Of a stretch of DNA of 64,000 nucleotides, positions 26,551-34,758 are shown one piece after another. The DNA comes from Nocardioides speluncae (GTDB lineage Bacteria > Actinomycetota > Actinomycetes > Propionibacteriales > Nocardioidaceae). The notes beneath the pieces are model-generated. The model saw only the letters and a program-made list of their open reading frames with translations. It was not told the DNA's origin and ran no database searches. The position numbers and the translations under genes are program-made. How positions within the stretch are numbered: the first letter of the stretch is position 1; every line of letters begins with the position of its first letter. The stretch is from assembly GCF_003121585.1 (NCBI RefSeq), contig NZ_QEOO01000037.1:372001-436000 (forward strand), written 5' to 3'.

Positions 26551-27837
26551 GTGAAGAGAACCGCAACTCGGCTGGGGGTGGCCCTGGCCGTCGCCTCGCT
26601 GTTGATGACCGGCTGCGGCCGTGACGATGACAACGGCAGCGGTGCCGCCCCGGGCGTGACCGACGAGCCGTGCCCCGAGGCCGTCGACAAGGAGAAGGGC
26701 TGCATCTACCTCGGTGTGCTCAGTGACTTCACAGGCGTATTCAAGGGTGTAGGCGTGCCCTTCTCCGAGGGTCAGAAGGCCTTCTGGAAGAAGGTCAACG
26801 AGGACGGCGGCATCGGCGACTACGAGGTGGACGTGACCAAGTACGCCAAGGACTCGGCGTACGACCCGGACAAGCACGCACAGCTTTTCGGCGAGATCCA
26901 GGACGACATCCTGGCTGTCGCCCAGTCGCTCGGCACCGCCCACACCAACGCGATCTTGGGTGATGCCGAGAAGGAGGACATAGTGATCGCGCCCGCGTCG
27001 CTGGCGTCCAGCTGGCAGTTGGTCGACAACGTCCTCGAGGTGGGTTCGAACTACTGCGGTGACGCGATGAACTCGGTCGACTACGCGGTGGACGAGCTCG
27101 GCGCCAAGGGTGTGGCCGTGGCCCACTTCCCCGGCGACTACGGCGACGATGCCGCGGTCGGTGCGAAGGTGGCCGCCGAGGCCCGCGGGATCGACTTCAC
27201 CGACGTCCCGTCCGAGCCCGGTGCCGCGGACAAGCAGGCGTCCGTCGTCGCCGGAATCCTCAAGGCGGACCCGGATGTGGTGCTCGTGGCGACCGGCCCG
27301 ATCGAGATGGCCTCGATCGTCGGCGGCCTGGCACAGAAGGGCTTCACCGGCAAGATCATCGGCTCCATCCCGACCTGGAACATCGCGCTGCTGGGGGAGA
27401 AGAAGCTGGTGCCTGCACTACAGGCGCTCTACCTGCAGGCGACGAGCTTCCAGACCTGGGAGGCCGACACGCCCGGCTATGAGGCGATGCGGGCTGCCGC
27501 CGGTGAGACGCCGCCGAGTGACTGGTACGCCCTCGGCTACGGCAGTGGCTACGTGATGCAGGCCGTGATCGAGAAGGCGATCGAGGACGACGACCTGACT
27601 CGCGAGGGGATGCTGAACGCAGCCAAGTCGCTGGATGGTGTGGAGTCCGAGGGCATGCTGCCCGAGGGAGCCGCCAACTACGCCGGCGACCCGAACGACG
27701 CGGTGATCCGGGAGACTGCGTTCAACGCGGTCGACCCCACCACCGCGTCCGGCGTGAAGCAGGAGGTTGCTCCGTTCGTCGGACCGACCGCCAAGGATCA
27801 CGACTTCAGTGAGAGCGCCTGCTACGAGCAGTACTGA
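26551..27837 (+). CDS. Extracellular substrate-binding lipoprotein (LivK-like)
   Basis: A 428-residue periplasmic-binding-protein-type lipoprotein. The signal ends in a lipobox LLMTGC (Cys22), so the protein would be lipid-anchored outside the membrane. The mature part follows the type I solute-binding fold: YLGVLSDFTGVFKGVGVPFSEG, AILGDAEKEDIVIAPAS, VAHFPGDYGDDAAVGAKVAAE. A strong AGGAGG (26541-26546) precedes the GTG at 26551, which suggests higher expression than the other subunits, as is usual for binding proteins. The ligand is unknown. A 16-bp hairpin terminates the operon. Confidence 0.92.
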   Translation: MKRTATRLGVALAVASLLMTGCGRDDDNGSGAAPGVTDEPCPEAVDKEKGCIYLGVLSDFTGVFKGVGVPFSEGQKAFWKKVNEDGGIGDYEVDVTKYAKDSAYDPDKHAQLFGEIQDDILAVAQSLGTAHTNAILGDAEKEDIVIAPASLASSWQLVDNVLEVGSNYCGDAMNSVDYAVDELGAKGVAVAHFPGDYGDDAAVGAKVAAEARGIDFTDVPSEPGAADKQASVVAGILKADPDVVLVATGPIEMASIVGGLAQKGFTGKIIGSIPTWNIALLGEKKLVPALQALYLQATSFQTWEADTPGYEAMRAAAGETPPSDWYALGYGSGYVMQAVIEKAIEDDDLTREGMLNAAKSLDGVESEGMLPEGAANYAGDPNDAVIRETAFNAVDPTTASGVKQEVAPFVGPTAKDHDFSESACYEQY

Positions 27838-27842
27838 CACCT

Positions 27843-27878
27843 AGCCTGGGGGTCGAGCCTGTGCTCGGCCCCTAGGCT
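27843..27878 (+). terminator. Terminator of the Liv operon
   Basis: Arms 27843-27858 and 27863-27878 pair over 16 positions, two of them G-U on the transcript, loop ctgt, starting five bases after the LivK stop. Confidence 0.85.
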
Positions 27879-27884
27879 GGCTCC

Positions 27885-28505
27885 ATGGCGGCACCAGACC
27901 CGGGGCAGTTGCTGACCGCCCTCACGACCGAGCACTTCACGCTGCAGACCGCGCGGGCACAGACCACGAGCGAGACGTCGGCCCGCGCCTCGATCTACAT
28001 GTACTCGGTGTCGAGTGCGCTGGTGGCGCTCGGCTTCGTCAGCCAGGTCGACGGGACCGGCGAGGTGTTCGCGGTCTTCGCGTTCACCGTGCTGCCCACG
28101 ATCTACCTGCTCGGCTGTGCGACCTATGTCCGGCTGGTCGAGCTGGGCGCCGAGGACTTCCGGTACGGCGTGGCGATCAACCGGATCCGCGGCTACTACC
28201 ACGAGCTCGCGGGCGACCGGTCCGAGCTGTTCCTCCTCTCCGGCCGCGACGACGCCGCGAGCGTCTTCCTGAACATGGGGCTGACGCCGAAACGCAGCTC
28301 GGCCTACGCGTTCTCGAGCGCGATCGCCGTGGTCAACGGGGTGGTGGGTGGTGCGATCGTTGCACTCGCGATCGGCCTGGCCGGCGCCCCGATCTGGGTC
28401 GCCGCCGCGGTCGGCGTACTTGTCGCGGCCTCCTCGGTCTTCGGTTGGCTGAGGTTCGCCGCCCGGCTGCTCGACCGCACGGCCGCCGGCGTGGCCACGT
28501 CGTGA
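27885..28505 (+). CDS. Hypothetical membrane protein
   Basis: A 206-residue protein with four predicted membrane segments in two pairs (about 38-54 and 62-82; 144-165 and 170-187), separated by a polar stretch DFRYGVAINRIRGYYHELAGDRSELF. I do not recognise a named family with certainty. The ATG at 27885 comes right after the Liv operon terminator. Its stop overlaps the GTG start of the NUDIX gene (GTGA), so the two are probably cotranslated. Confidence 0.75.
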   Translation: MAAPDPGQLLTALTTEHFTLQTARAQTTSETSARASIYMYSVSSALVALGFVSQVDGTGEVFAVFAFTVLPTIYLLGCATYVRLVELGAEDFRYGVAINRIRGYYHELAGDRSELFLLSGRDDAASVFLNMGLTPKRSSAYAFSSAIAVVNGVVGGAIVALAIGLAGAPIWVAAAVGVLVAASSVFGWLRFAARLLDRTAAGVATS

Positions 28506-28900
28506 GGCTCGTGGTCGGTGCCGCGATCATCCGCGACGGCAGCGTGCTCGCCGCGCGCCGTACGGCGCCGGCCGAGGCCGCCGGGCGGTGGGAGTTCCCG
28601 GGCGGCAAGGTCGAGGCGGGGGAGTCGCCGGAGGCCGCGCTGGTGCGCGAGATCGGCGAGGAGCTCGGCTGCAGGATCGAGGTGACCGGCTGGCTCGGCG
28701 GCAGCGTGCCGATCCGCGACACTCACGAGCTGCGGGTGGCCACCGCACGCCTCCTCGACGGCGAGCCCGTCCCGCACGAGCACGACGCGGTCCGCTGGCT
28801 CGGACCCGAGGAGCTCGACGACGTCGACTGGCTCGGGCCCGACCGGCCGTTCCTGCCGGAGCTGGGTGGGCTGCTGCTCAGCAGCGGGTCGGACGCCTGA
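28502..28900 (+). CDS. NUDIX hydrolase (MutT-like)
   Basis: A 132-residue NUDIX enzyme. The full Nudix box is GGKVEAGESPEAALVREIGEELG (about 36-58), matching GX5EX7REUXEEXGU, preceded by GRWEFPG. MutT-type members remove 8-oxo-dGTP from the nucleotide pool. GTG 28502 is chosen because it overlaps the upstream stop and gives the family N-terminus RLVVGAAIIRDGSVLAARR; an open frame from 28445 would add an unrelated Arg-rich stretch. Ends 23 bases into the convergent serine-hydrolase gene. Confidence 0.9.
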   Translation: MRLVVGAAIIRDGSVLAARRTAPAEAAGRWEFPGGKVEAGESPEAALVREIGEELGCRIEVTGWLGGSVPIRDTHELRVATARLLDGEPVPHEHDAVRWLGPEELDDVDWLGPDRPFLPELGGLLLSSGSDA

Positions 28901-30494
28901 CGACGAACCGCAGGCTCGACGGCACGCCCTCCGCCCGGTCCCGGTTGCGGACCAGCGCGGACAGCGTCAGCCTGCCGGTTCGGCACAGGGCGCGCAGCCG
29001 GGCCGGGGTGAGCTTGAAGGACAGCGTCTGGGTGCGGCCCGGCGCCACGTCGTACCCGATCGACGGCGCGGCGTCGGGCGGGCCGGCGGTGAGCAGGCGG
29101 GCGGTGCCGCGGCAGCGCTGCGGTCCGGGCCAGGCCGGCCACCGCGACGCGCAGCGCATGCCGACCCTGACCACACCATGCTCGGTCGCGCGCAGCGATG
29201 GGCTGCGGAGGTAGGCAGCACGTGCCCGGGCCGGCCCGGCCGGTGGCAGCGGCGAGCCGAGCCAGACCAGGATCGGGTCGAGCGACTGCTGCGGGTTGAA
29301 GAGGACCCGTGCGATCTGGTCGGGATCGGTGAACTTCACGCCCTTGGGCCGGCTGACCGTGGGCGCCGGCACCGGTGGCTTCACGGCCTGGTCGGTCACC
29401 GAGTCCAGCACGCCCTTCCAGAGCGTGGCGGCCTCGCCGGGCAGCGGGACGGCGTCGCCGGCGCCGACCTCGACGATCACGATGCCCTGGCTGGGCAGCA
29501 CTGCCACCTGCTGACCGAGCAGCCCGGAGAACGTGTACAGGTCCGCGGGCAGGCCGGGTGCGTACCGGTCCGGGCTGGCGCTGGTCGCCGCGAGGCAGGG
29601 CTTGGCCCGGTTCAGCCAGATCAGCCAGCCGTGGCAGCCGTTGGTGGAGTTGGGCGTGAGCGCCTGGCGCATGAAGTCGCGGGAGAGCAGCCGACGGCCC
29701 TTCCACACTCCGCCCCGGCGCATCAGCTCGCCGAGCCGCGCGTAGTCGTCGGGCCGCATGTTCATCCCGAAGAAGCCCTGCGTGTGGCCGGCCAGGTCGC
29801 GCCGCCAGTACCACGACCCCGGCTGGATGCCGATCGGTCCGAACAGCTCGCGCTGGGCGAAGGCCTGGAAGTCCTCGCCGACCGCGCGCCGTACCGCCTC
29901 GGCCAGCAGTGCCGGACCCATCTGGGAGTAGCCGAAGGTGGTGCCCGGCCGGAAGTCGACCTCGGTCTTCAGCGCCGACTTCAGCCGGTCCGGAGTGAGG
30001 ATGTTGTAGTCGCGAACCGGGTTCAGGTTGAGCCCCGAGGTCTGGGTCAGCAGGTGTCGCATGGTCAGCTCGCCGTGGCTGTGGTCGGCCTGCTTGACCA
30101 GCGAGCCGAGCGGGTCGGACGGGCTGATCTGGCCGCGGGTCCAGGCCCGCCCGAACACCATCGCGGTGATCGACTTGGCCATCGACCAGCTCTCGAACTT
30201 GAGGTGCTGGTTGACGGCGGCGCCGCGGTCGCTCGCGACCAGGCAGCCGTGCCGGTACACGCGGACCGCCGCGTCGCCGCCCTGGACAGCCGCGTCGATC
30301 GCGGCCTGGAGCTTGGCGGCGTCCATGCCGGCCGCGGCGGGCGTCGCCTGCTGCCACTGCGCGCCCGGCTCGGCGCAGCGCTTGGTCGGTGCCTCTGTCT
30401 GGGCGGGCGCGGACGCCGCCGGCTGCTGGCTCGGCACAGCCGCGAGTCCGGTGAGGGCGACGCAGGCGGCGCTGGCGAGGGCGAGGCGGTTCAT
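28878..30494 (-). CDS. Exported beta-lactamase-fold serine hydrolase
   Basis: A 538-residue secreted protein of the class C beta-lactamase / penicillin-binding family (PF00144). Signal peptide at the N-terminus (MNRLALASAACVALTGLAAV). The nucleophile is in ESWSMAKSITAM (Ser104, Lys107), the second motif is GYSQMG (Tyr189; Gln replaces the common Asn), and MRHLLTQTSGL is the typical family helix. The C-terminal 130 residues form an extra beta-rich domain. ATG 30494 has gggag upstream; the open frame reaching 30710 lacks a signal at its start. May act as an esterase, D-aminopeptidase or carboxypeptidase; the substrate cannot be called. Confidence 0.87.
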   Translation of the reverse strand: MNRLALASAACVALTGLAAVPSQQPAASAPAQTEAPTKRCAEPGAQWQQATPAAAGMDAAKLQAAIDAAVQGGDAAVRVYRHGCLVASDRGAAVNQHLKFESWSMAKSITAMVFGRAWTRGQISPSDPLGSLVKQADHSHGELTMRHLLTQTSGLNLNPVRDYNILTPDRLKSALKTEVDFRPGTTFGYSQMGPALLAEAVRRAVGEDFQAFAQRELFGPIGIQPGSWYWRRDLAGHTQGFFGMNMRPDDYARLGELMRRGGVWKGRRLLSRDFMRQALTPNSTNGCHGWLIWLNRAKPCLAATSASPDRYAPGLPADLYTFSGLLGQQVAVLPSQGIVIVEVGAGDAVPLPGEAATLWKGVLDSVTDQAVKPPVPAPTVSRPKGVKFTDPDQIARVLFNPQQSLDPILVWLGSPLPPAGPARARAAYLRSPSLRATEHGVVRVGMRCASRWPAWPGPQRCRGTARLLTAGPPDAAPSIGYDVAPGRTQTLSFKLTPARLRALCRTGRLTLSALVRNRDRAEGVPSSLRFVVRRPTRC

Positions 30495-30587
30495 GGCGGC
30501 TCCCAGAAGTTGGTCGTACGAACAACAACCGGGCTTTGCCGAGCGGGTTACGTCGGCGCCGGTCCCCAGTGAGGCGAGAATGGCCGG

Positions 30588-30872
30588 GTGAGAGGAATCT
30601 TCTTCGACGAGGACGATGCTCGTGCGGTCGCGGCCCGGCTGGTCGGCGACGGCTTCGACGCGACAGTGAGCCGGGAGCGGCTGGCCGGCGAGGACGACGA
30701 CGAGGACCACCCGTGGGCGGTGCTGACCGACGCACCGGAGCTGCTCCTGGAGCCGCTGATCGACGAGTACGACGGCTGGCTGGACGCCGAGGACCCCTCG
30801 CAGCCCACCCTCCCGCCCCTCGACCTCCCCGCCGCCCCGAAGCGCGTGAAGCGTCGCGAGACACGCGGCTGA
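30588..30872 (+). CDS. Small conserved-looking hypothetical protein
   Basis: A 94-residue acidic protein, (M)RGIFFDEDDARAVAARLVGDGFDATVSRERLAGED, with a ferredoxin-like alpha/beta pattern in the first half and a Pro-rich then Lys/Arg-rich tail. No known catalytic motif. The GTG at 30588 directly precedes the ordered region. Divergent from the serine hydrolase. A large inverted-repeat element follows the stop. Confidence 0.65.
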   Translation: MRGIFFDEDDARAVAARLVGDGFDATVSRERLAGEDDDEDHPWAVLTDAPELLLEPLIDEYDGWLDAEDPSQPTLPPLDLPAAPKRVKRRETRG

Positions 30873-30881
30873 CCAACGTGC

Positions 30882-31021
30882 GGGTGGTTCGGTGTCGGGG
30901 TTTTGCGGGCGGCGTCAAGCGGCTTGGCCGCGGCGCGCGCCAATGGCGCGCAACCAGCTGCGGCGACCGTGCGCGCGACGCGCCGCCGCAGCGCCCGCAA
31001 AACCCCGAGGCCGGACCACCC
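30882..31021. repeat. 140-bp nested inverted-repeat element
   Basis: Outer arms of 30 bases (30882-30911 and 30992-31021) match at 27 of 30 positions when one is reverse-complemented, including the unbroken block tcggggttttgcgggcg. Between them are two further perfect stems: gcgcgcc/ggcgcgc (30935-30941, 30945-30951) and ctgcggcg/cgccgcag (30958-30965, 30984-30991). The whole would fold as a long helix capped by two hairpins. It fills most of the gap before mshB and contains no gene. Confidence 0.75.
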
Positions 31022-31073
31022 ACCCGCCAGGCCCAACCCGACCGCTGACCCACCCGTGGCTACGCTGGCGAGC

Positions 31074-32003
31074 ATGACCGATAAGCGACTTCTGCTCGTC
31101 CATGCCCACCCCGACGACGAGAGCATCGGCCAGGGCGTCACGATGGCGAAGTACGTCGCGGAGGGCGCCGGCGTGACGCTGGTGACCTGCACGGCCGGCG
31201 AGATGGGCGAGATCCTGGTGCCCGAGCTGGTGCACCTCGCGGCCGACCAGCAGGACGGGCTCGGCGAGCACCGGCGGGGCGAGCTCGAGGACGCGATGAA
31301 GATCCTCGGCGTGACCGACCACCGGTTCCTCGGTGGGTTCGGCACCTACCGCGACTCCGGCATGAAATGGCACGAGGACGGCCACGCGGTCGCCGCCGAT
31401 GACGTCCACGAGAACGCCTTCTGGCACGCCGACCTGACCGAGGCCGCCGACCACCTGGTGTCGGTCATCCGCGAGGTCCGGCCGCAGGTGCTGGTCACCT
31501 ACGACCAGTTCGGCGGCTACGGCCACCCGGACCACATCCAGGCCCACCGGGTCGCGATGTACGCCGCCCAGCTGGCGGCCGTGCCGTCGTACCGTCACGA
31601 CCTCGGGGAGCCGTGGGACATCGCCAAGATCTACTGGGGCGCGATGTCGGCGGGCCGGATGCGGGCCGGGCTGAAGGCGCTGCGCGACGCCGGTGACACC
31701 ACGACCTTCGAGGGGATGGACCCGGAGGGCCCGCTGCCGCCGTTCGTGACTCCGGACGAGCTGCTGAGTGCGGTCATCGACGGGCCGGAGTACGCCGAGC
31801 AGAAGGCGGACGCGATGAAGGCGCATGCCACCCAGATCACCGTCGACGGGCCGTTCTTCGCCCTGTCCAACAACGTCGGCAACACCATCTGGGGCAGCGA
31901 GTTCTTCCGGCTCGCCAAGGGCACGGCCGGCAAGGTCGGTGCGGACGGGCTGGAGACCGACCTGTTCGCCGGCCTCAGCGACTTCGGCGACCTCGCCGAC
32001 TAG
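31074..32003 (+). CDS. mshB: N-acetyl-GlcN-inositol deacetylase of mycothiol biosynthesis
   Basis: A 309-residue zinc deacetylase of the LmbE/PIG-L family that removes the acetyl group from GlcNAc-Ins in the second dedicated step of mycothiol synthesis. The metal site is in HAHPDDESIGQG (His and Asp-Asp) and GHPDHIQAHR; GFGTYRDSGM is typical of MshB. The related Mca amidase is similar in size, so an Mca identity is possible, but a following DUF6113-like gene fits mshB loci. TACGCT at 31061-31066 lies seven bases before the ATG, implying a leaderless mRNA. Confidence 0.88.
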   Translation: MTDKRLLLVHAHPDDESIGQGVTMAKYVAEGAGVTLVTCTAGEMGEILVPELVHLAADQQDGLGEHRRGELEDAMKILGVTDHRFLGGFGTYRDSGMKWHEDGHAVAADDVHENAFWHADLTEAADHLVSVIREVRPQVLVTYDQFGGYGHPDHIQAHRVAMYAAQLAAVPSYRHDLGEPWDIAKIYWGAMSAGRMRAGLKALRDAGDTTTFEGMDPEGPLPPFVTPDELLSAVIDGPEYAEQKADAMKAHATQITVDGPFFALSNNVGNTIWGSEFFRLAKGTAGKVGADGLETDLFAGLSDFGDLAD

Positions 32004-32005
32004 CG

Positions 32006-32383
32006 GTGAGGTGGTGGTGGCTGCCGACGGCAGCGCTGCTGCTGTTCGTCGGTGCCGCCACCGCACTGGCCACGGTCGCGTTGCACGCACGCTGGTGGTG
32101 GCTGGTCTACGCGATGCTCACAACGGGCGTCGTGCTCGCCGTACTGCCGGCGCGCTGGTGGGCGCGGGTCGCGTTCGCGGTCGGCTGGCTGCTGATGGTC
32201 GGGTACGCCGTACTCGGCCGGCCGGAGGGTGACTGGGCGATCGCATCCGACCTGTCCGGCTATGTGGTGCTGGTCGCCGCTTTGGTCTTCACCCTGGCCG
32301 CTGCGCTGACCTCGGCCGGGTCCGGCCCGTCTCGAAACCCGAGAGGATCGATTCGGGAACCGCAGTTACACTCACGCGAGTGA
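32006..32383 (+). CDS. Small membrane protein next to mshB (DUF6113-like)
   Basis: A 125-residue protein with four hydrophobic segments (LLLFVGAATALATVAL, WWLVYAMLTTGVVLAVL, WARVAFAVGWLLMVGYAVL, YVVLVAALVFTLAAAL) and a short polar tail. Its size and place directly after mshB fit the DUF6113 family known beside mshB in other actinobacteria; function unknown. GTG 32006 lies two bases after the mshB stop, and its own stop overlaps the next gene's GTG. Confidence 0.78.
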   Translation: MRWWWLPTAALLLFVGAATALATVALHARWWWLVYAMLTTGVVLAVLPARWWARVAFAVGWLLMVGYAVLGRPEGDWAIASDLSGYVVLVAALVFTLAAALTSAGSGPSRNPRGSIREPQLHSRE

Positions 32384-34758
32384 CTGATCAGCAAGGCGGG
32401 GAGGGAGCGGGCAGGGAGCCCGCACGGAAGCCCACGCCCACTTCCGGGCCAGAGGCCGAGCAGCCGGCCGAGCACACCCAGATTCGTCGGCCGGCGCGTC
32501 CGGCCAACCAGAGCTCCGCGCCGCCGCCGGTCCCACCGCCGGTCCGGCAGCCGGGGCAGCCACATTCCCAGCAGCCGGCCCAAAAGCCGGCCCAGCCGGC
32601 AGCCCAGCAGCCGACGCAGCAGCCGGCCAAGCCGCCGGCGCCGCCAGCCCGGCCGGCCCGGTCCGTACCGGGCCCGCTGAAGAACCCGTTCGAACCGCTG
32701 CCGCCGGCTGCGTCGATGCCGTCCGCGCCGTCCGCAGCGCAGATTCCCTCCGCGGCACTAAACCCGCCCCCACCGCCGCCCGTCCGGTCGGCACCGCGAG
32801 CGGAGCCGCCGTCCCAGTCAGCACCGCCGGCACCACCTGTGCCGTCGGCGCCACCGGCACAGCCGTCGTCGCCGCGCCCGCCGCAGACGTTCGGCCAGCC
32901 GCGCCCGAGCGGACCTGCGGGCTCAGGCCCCGGCGGACCTGCTGGCCCGGGCGGGCCAGGAGGTCCCGGTGGACCCGGCGGACCGGGAGGGCCGAGCGAG
33001 TCCATCGAGCCGACCAGCCAGCGGGAAGGCAGCGGCGGCAAGGTCGTCGCGCTGATGCTGGCCGGCCTGGTCGTGCTGTTCTGCGCGGTGTACGTCGTGG
33101 CGTACCTGGTCGCGGGCGACAAGGTGCCGCGGGGCGCGACGGTCGCCGGCATCGACATCGGCGGCAAGAGCCCCAGCGAGGCCACGAAGGCGCTCGAGGA
33201 CGGCCTCGCCGACCGTCAGCAGAAGGCGATCAAGGTCACAGCCGGCGAGCAGAAGTTCGAGATCAAGCCGGAGGCGGCCGGGCTCGGCGTCGACTACGAC
33301 AAGTCCGTCGCCGCCGCGGGCGGCGAGAAGAGCCTGTCACCCGGCCGGCTGTTCAGCTACTTCACCGGCGGTGACGACCTCGACGCGGTGATCACGGTCG
33401 ACGACGACCACCTCACCAAGACCCTCGACGGGGTGAACGAGGACGCCGGTACGCCGGCCGTCGACGGCGACATCAACCTCAACGGCGGCGGCGAGATCGA
33501 CGTCAAGGAACCGGTCGTCGGCGAGCAGCTGGACCGCGAGGACGCCCGTCAGCAGCTTGAGGAGGCGTACCTCGACGAGAAGCCGACGGCGAAGTTCACG
33601 CTGGTCGACGACAAGCCCGACGTCGACGAGGAAGACGTCCAGGAGGCGCTCGACGAGTTCGCCAACCCGGCGGTGTCCGGGCCGGTGACGCTGGTGTTCG
33701 ACAAGGAGCCGGTGAAGCTGACCCCGGAGGAGTTCTCCGAGCCGCTCGGCATGAAGCCGGAGAAGGGCGAGCTGGTTCCCGACCTCGACGAGGACCTGCT
33801 GGCGAAGATCGTCGAGGGCAAGGTCAGCAAGGCCAACAAGCCGGTCGACGCCACCGTGAAGATGGTCGATGGCAAGCCGAAGGTGATCCCGGCGCGGCCG
33901 GGCGTCGGCTTCGACCAGAAGGACATCAGCGACGCCTTCCTCACGACCGTGGTCAAGGAGGACGCCGAGCGCAAGATCAAGGTCAAGGCCCGGGTCGCGA
34001 AGGCGAAGTTCACGACCAAGGAGGCCCAGAAGCTCAAGATCAAGGAGCAGGTCTCGACCTTCACGACGTACTACCCGCACGCCGACTACCGCAACACCAA
34101 CATCGGGCGCGCGGCCGAGCTGGTCAACGGCACCCTGCTGAAGCCGGGTGAGACCTTCTCGCTCAACGACACTGTCGGCGAGCGCACCAAGGAGAACGGC
34201 TTCACCGAGGGCTTCATCATCAGTGACGGCATCTTCAAGGAGGACCTCGGCGGCGGCGTCTCGCAGATGGCGACGACCACGTTCAACGCCGCGTTCTTCG
34301 CCGGCCTCAAGGACGTCGAGCACAAGCCGCACTCGTTCTACATCGACCGCTACCCGGTCGGCCGGGAGGCCACGGTCGCGTGGGGCGCGGTCGACCTGCG
34401 GTTCACCAACAACACGCCGTACGGCATCCTCATCGACGCCCACGTGCAGCGGTCCACGCCCGTCTCGAGCGGTGTGGTGACGGTGTCGATGTGGTCCACG
34501 AAGCACTGGGACATCACGACCGAGACCTCCTCGCGCTACAACCAGACCAGCCCCGGCACCCGCACGCTCACCACGGCCGACTGCTACCCCAACACCGGGT
34601 ACGGCGGCTTCGACGTCGACGTGACGCGCTACTTCCGCAAGGCCGGCTCGGACACGCTGGTCCGCAAGGAGGTCATGCACACGACGTACATCCCGTCCGA
34701 CACCGTGATCTGCAAGAAGCCCGGCGAGGGCGGCCGGCGGTCAGGCAACGGGAACTGA
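32380..34758 (+). CDS. VanW-family cell-wall protein with peptidoglycan-binding-like repeats
   Basis: A 792-residue single-pass membrane protein. The cytoplasmic N-terminus (1-220) is almost entirely Pro/Ala/Gln-rich and ends in a collagen-like run of Gly-Pro-Gly-Gly units (about 185-206). One membrane segment follows (about 222-245). Outside are tandem PG_binding_4-type domains, each with the PxxxGxxxD/N pattern (PEAAGLGVDYD, GMKPEKGELVPDLDED, PARPGVGFDQKD), and then the VanW domain (about 558-700: TTYYPHADYRNTNIGRAAEL, KPGETFSLND, GGGVSQMATTTFNAAFFAG, PHSFYIDRYPVGREATV). Such proteins are thought to act in envelope or peptidoglycan biology. GTG 32380 overlaps the upstream stop (GTGA). Confidence 0.88.
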   Translation: MTDQQGGEGAGREPARKPTPTSGPEAEQPAEHTQIRRPARPANQSSAPPPVPPPVRQPGQPHSQQPAQKPAQPAAQQPTQQPAKPPAPPARPARSVPGPLKNPFEPLPPAASMPSAPSAAQIPSAALNPPPPPPVRSAPRAEPPSQSAPPAPPVPSAPPAQPSSPRPPQTFGQPRPSGPAGSGPGGPAGPGGPGGPGGPGGPGGPSESIEPTSQREGSGGKVVALMLAGLVVLFCAVYVVAYLVAGDKVPRGATVAGIDIGGKSPSEATKALEDGLADRQQKAIKVTAGEQKFEIKPEAAGLGVDYDKSVAAAGGEKSLSPGRLFSYFTGGDDLDAVITVDDDHLTKTLDGVNEDAGTPAVDGDINLNGGGEIDVKEPVVGEQLDREDARQQLEEAYLDEKPTAKFTLVDDKPDVDEEDVQEALDEFANPAVSGPVTLVFDKEPVKLTPEEFSEPLGMKPEKGELVPDLDEDLLAKIVEGKVSKANKPVDATVKMVDGKPKVIPARPGVGFDQKDISDAFLTTVVKEDAERKIKVKARVAKAKFTTKEAQKLKIKEQVSTFTTYYPHADYRNTNIGRAAELVNGTLLKPGETFSLNDTVGERTKENGFTEGFIISDGIFKEDLGGGVSQMATTTFNAAFFAGLKDVEHKPHSFYIDRYPVGREATVAWGAVDLRFTNNTPYGILIDAHVQRSTPVSSGVVTVSMWSTKHWDITTETSSRYNQTSPGTRTLTTADCYPNTGYGGFDVDVTRYFRKAGSDTLVRKEVMHTTYIPSDTVICKKPGEGGRRSGNGN

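Noticed and set aside
28445..28501. Earlier start for the NUDIX gene
   Set aside because: Adds an Arg/Pro-rich segment antisense in character; GTG 28502 overlaps the upstream stop and matches the family N-terminus.
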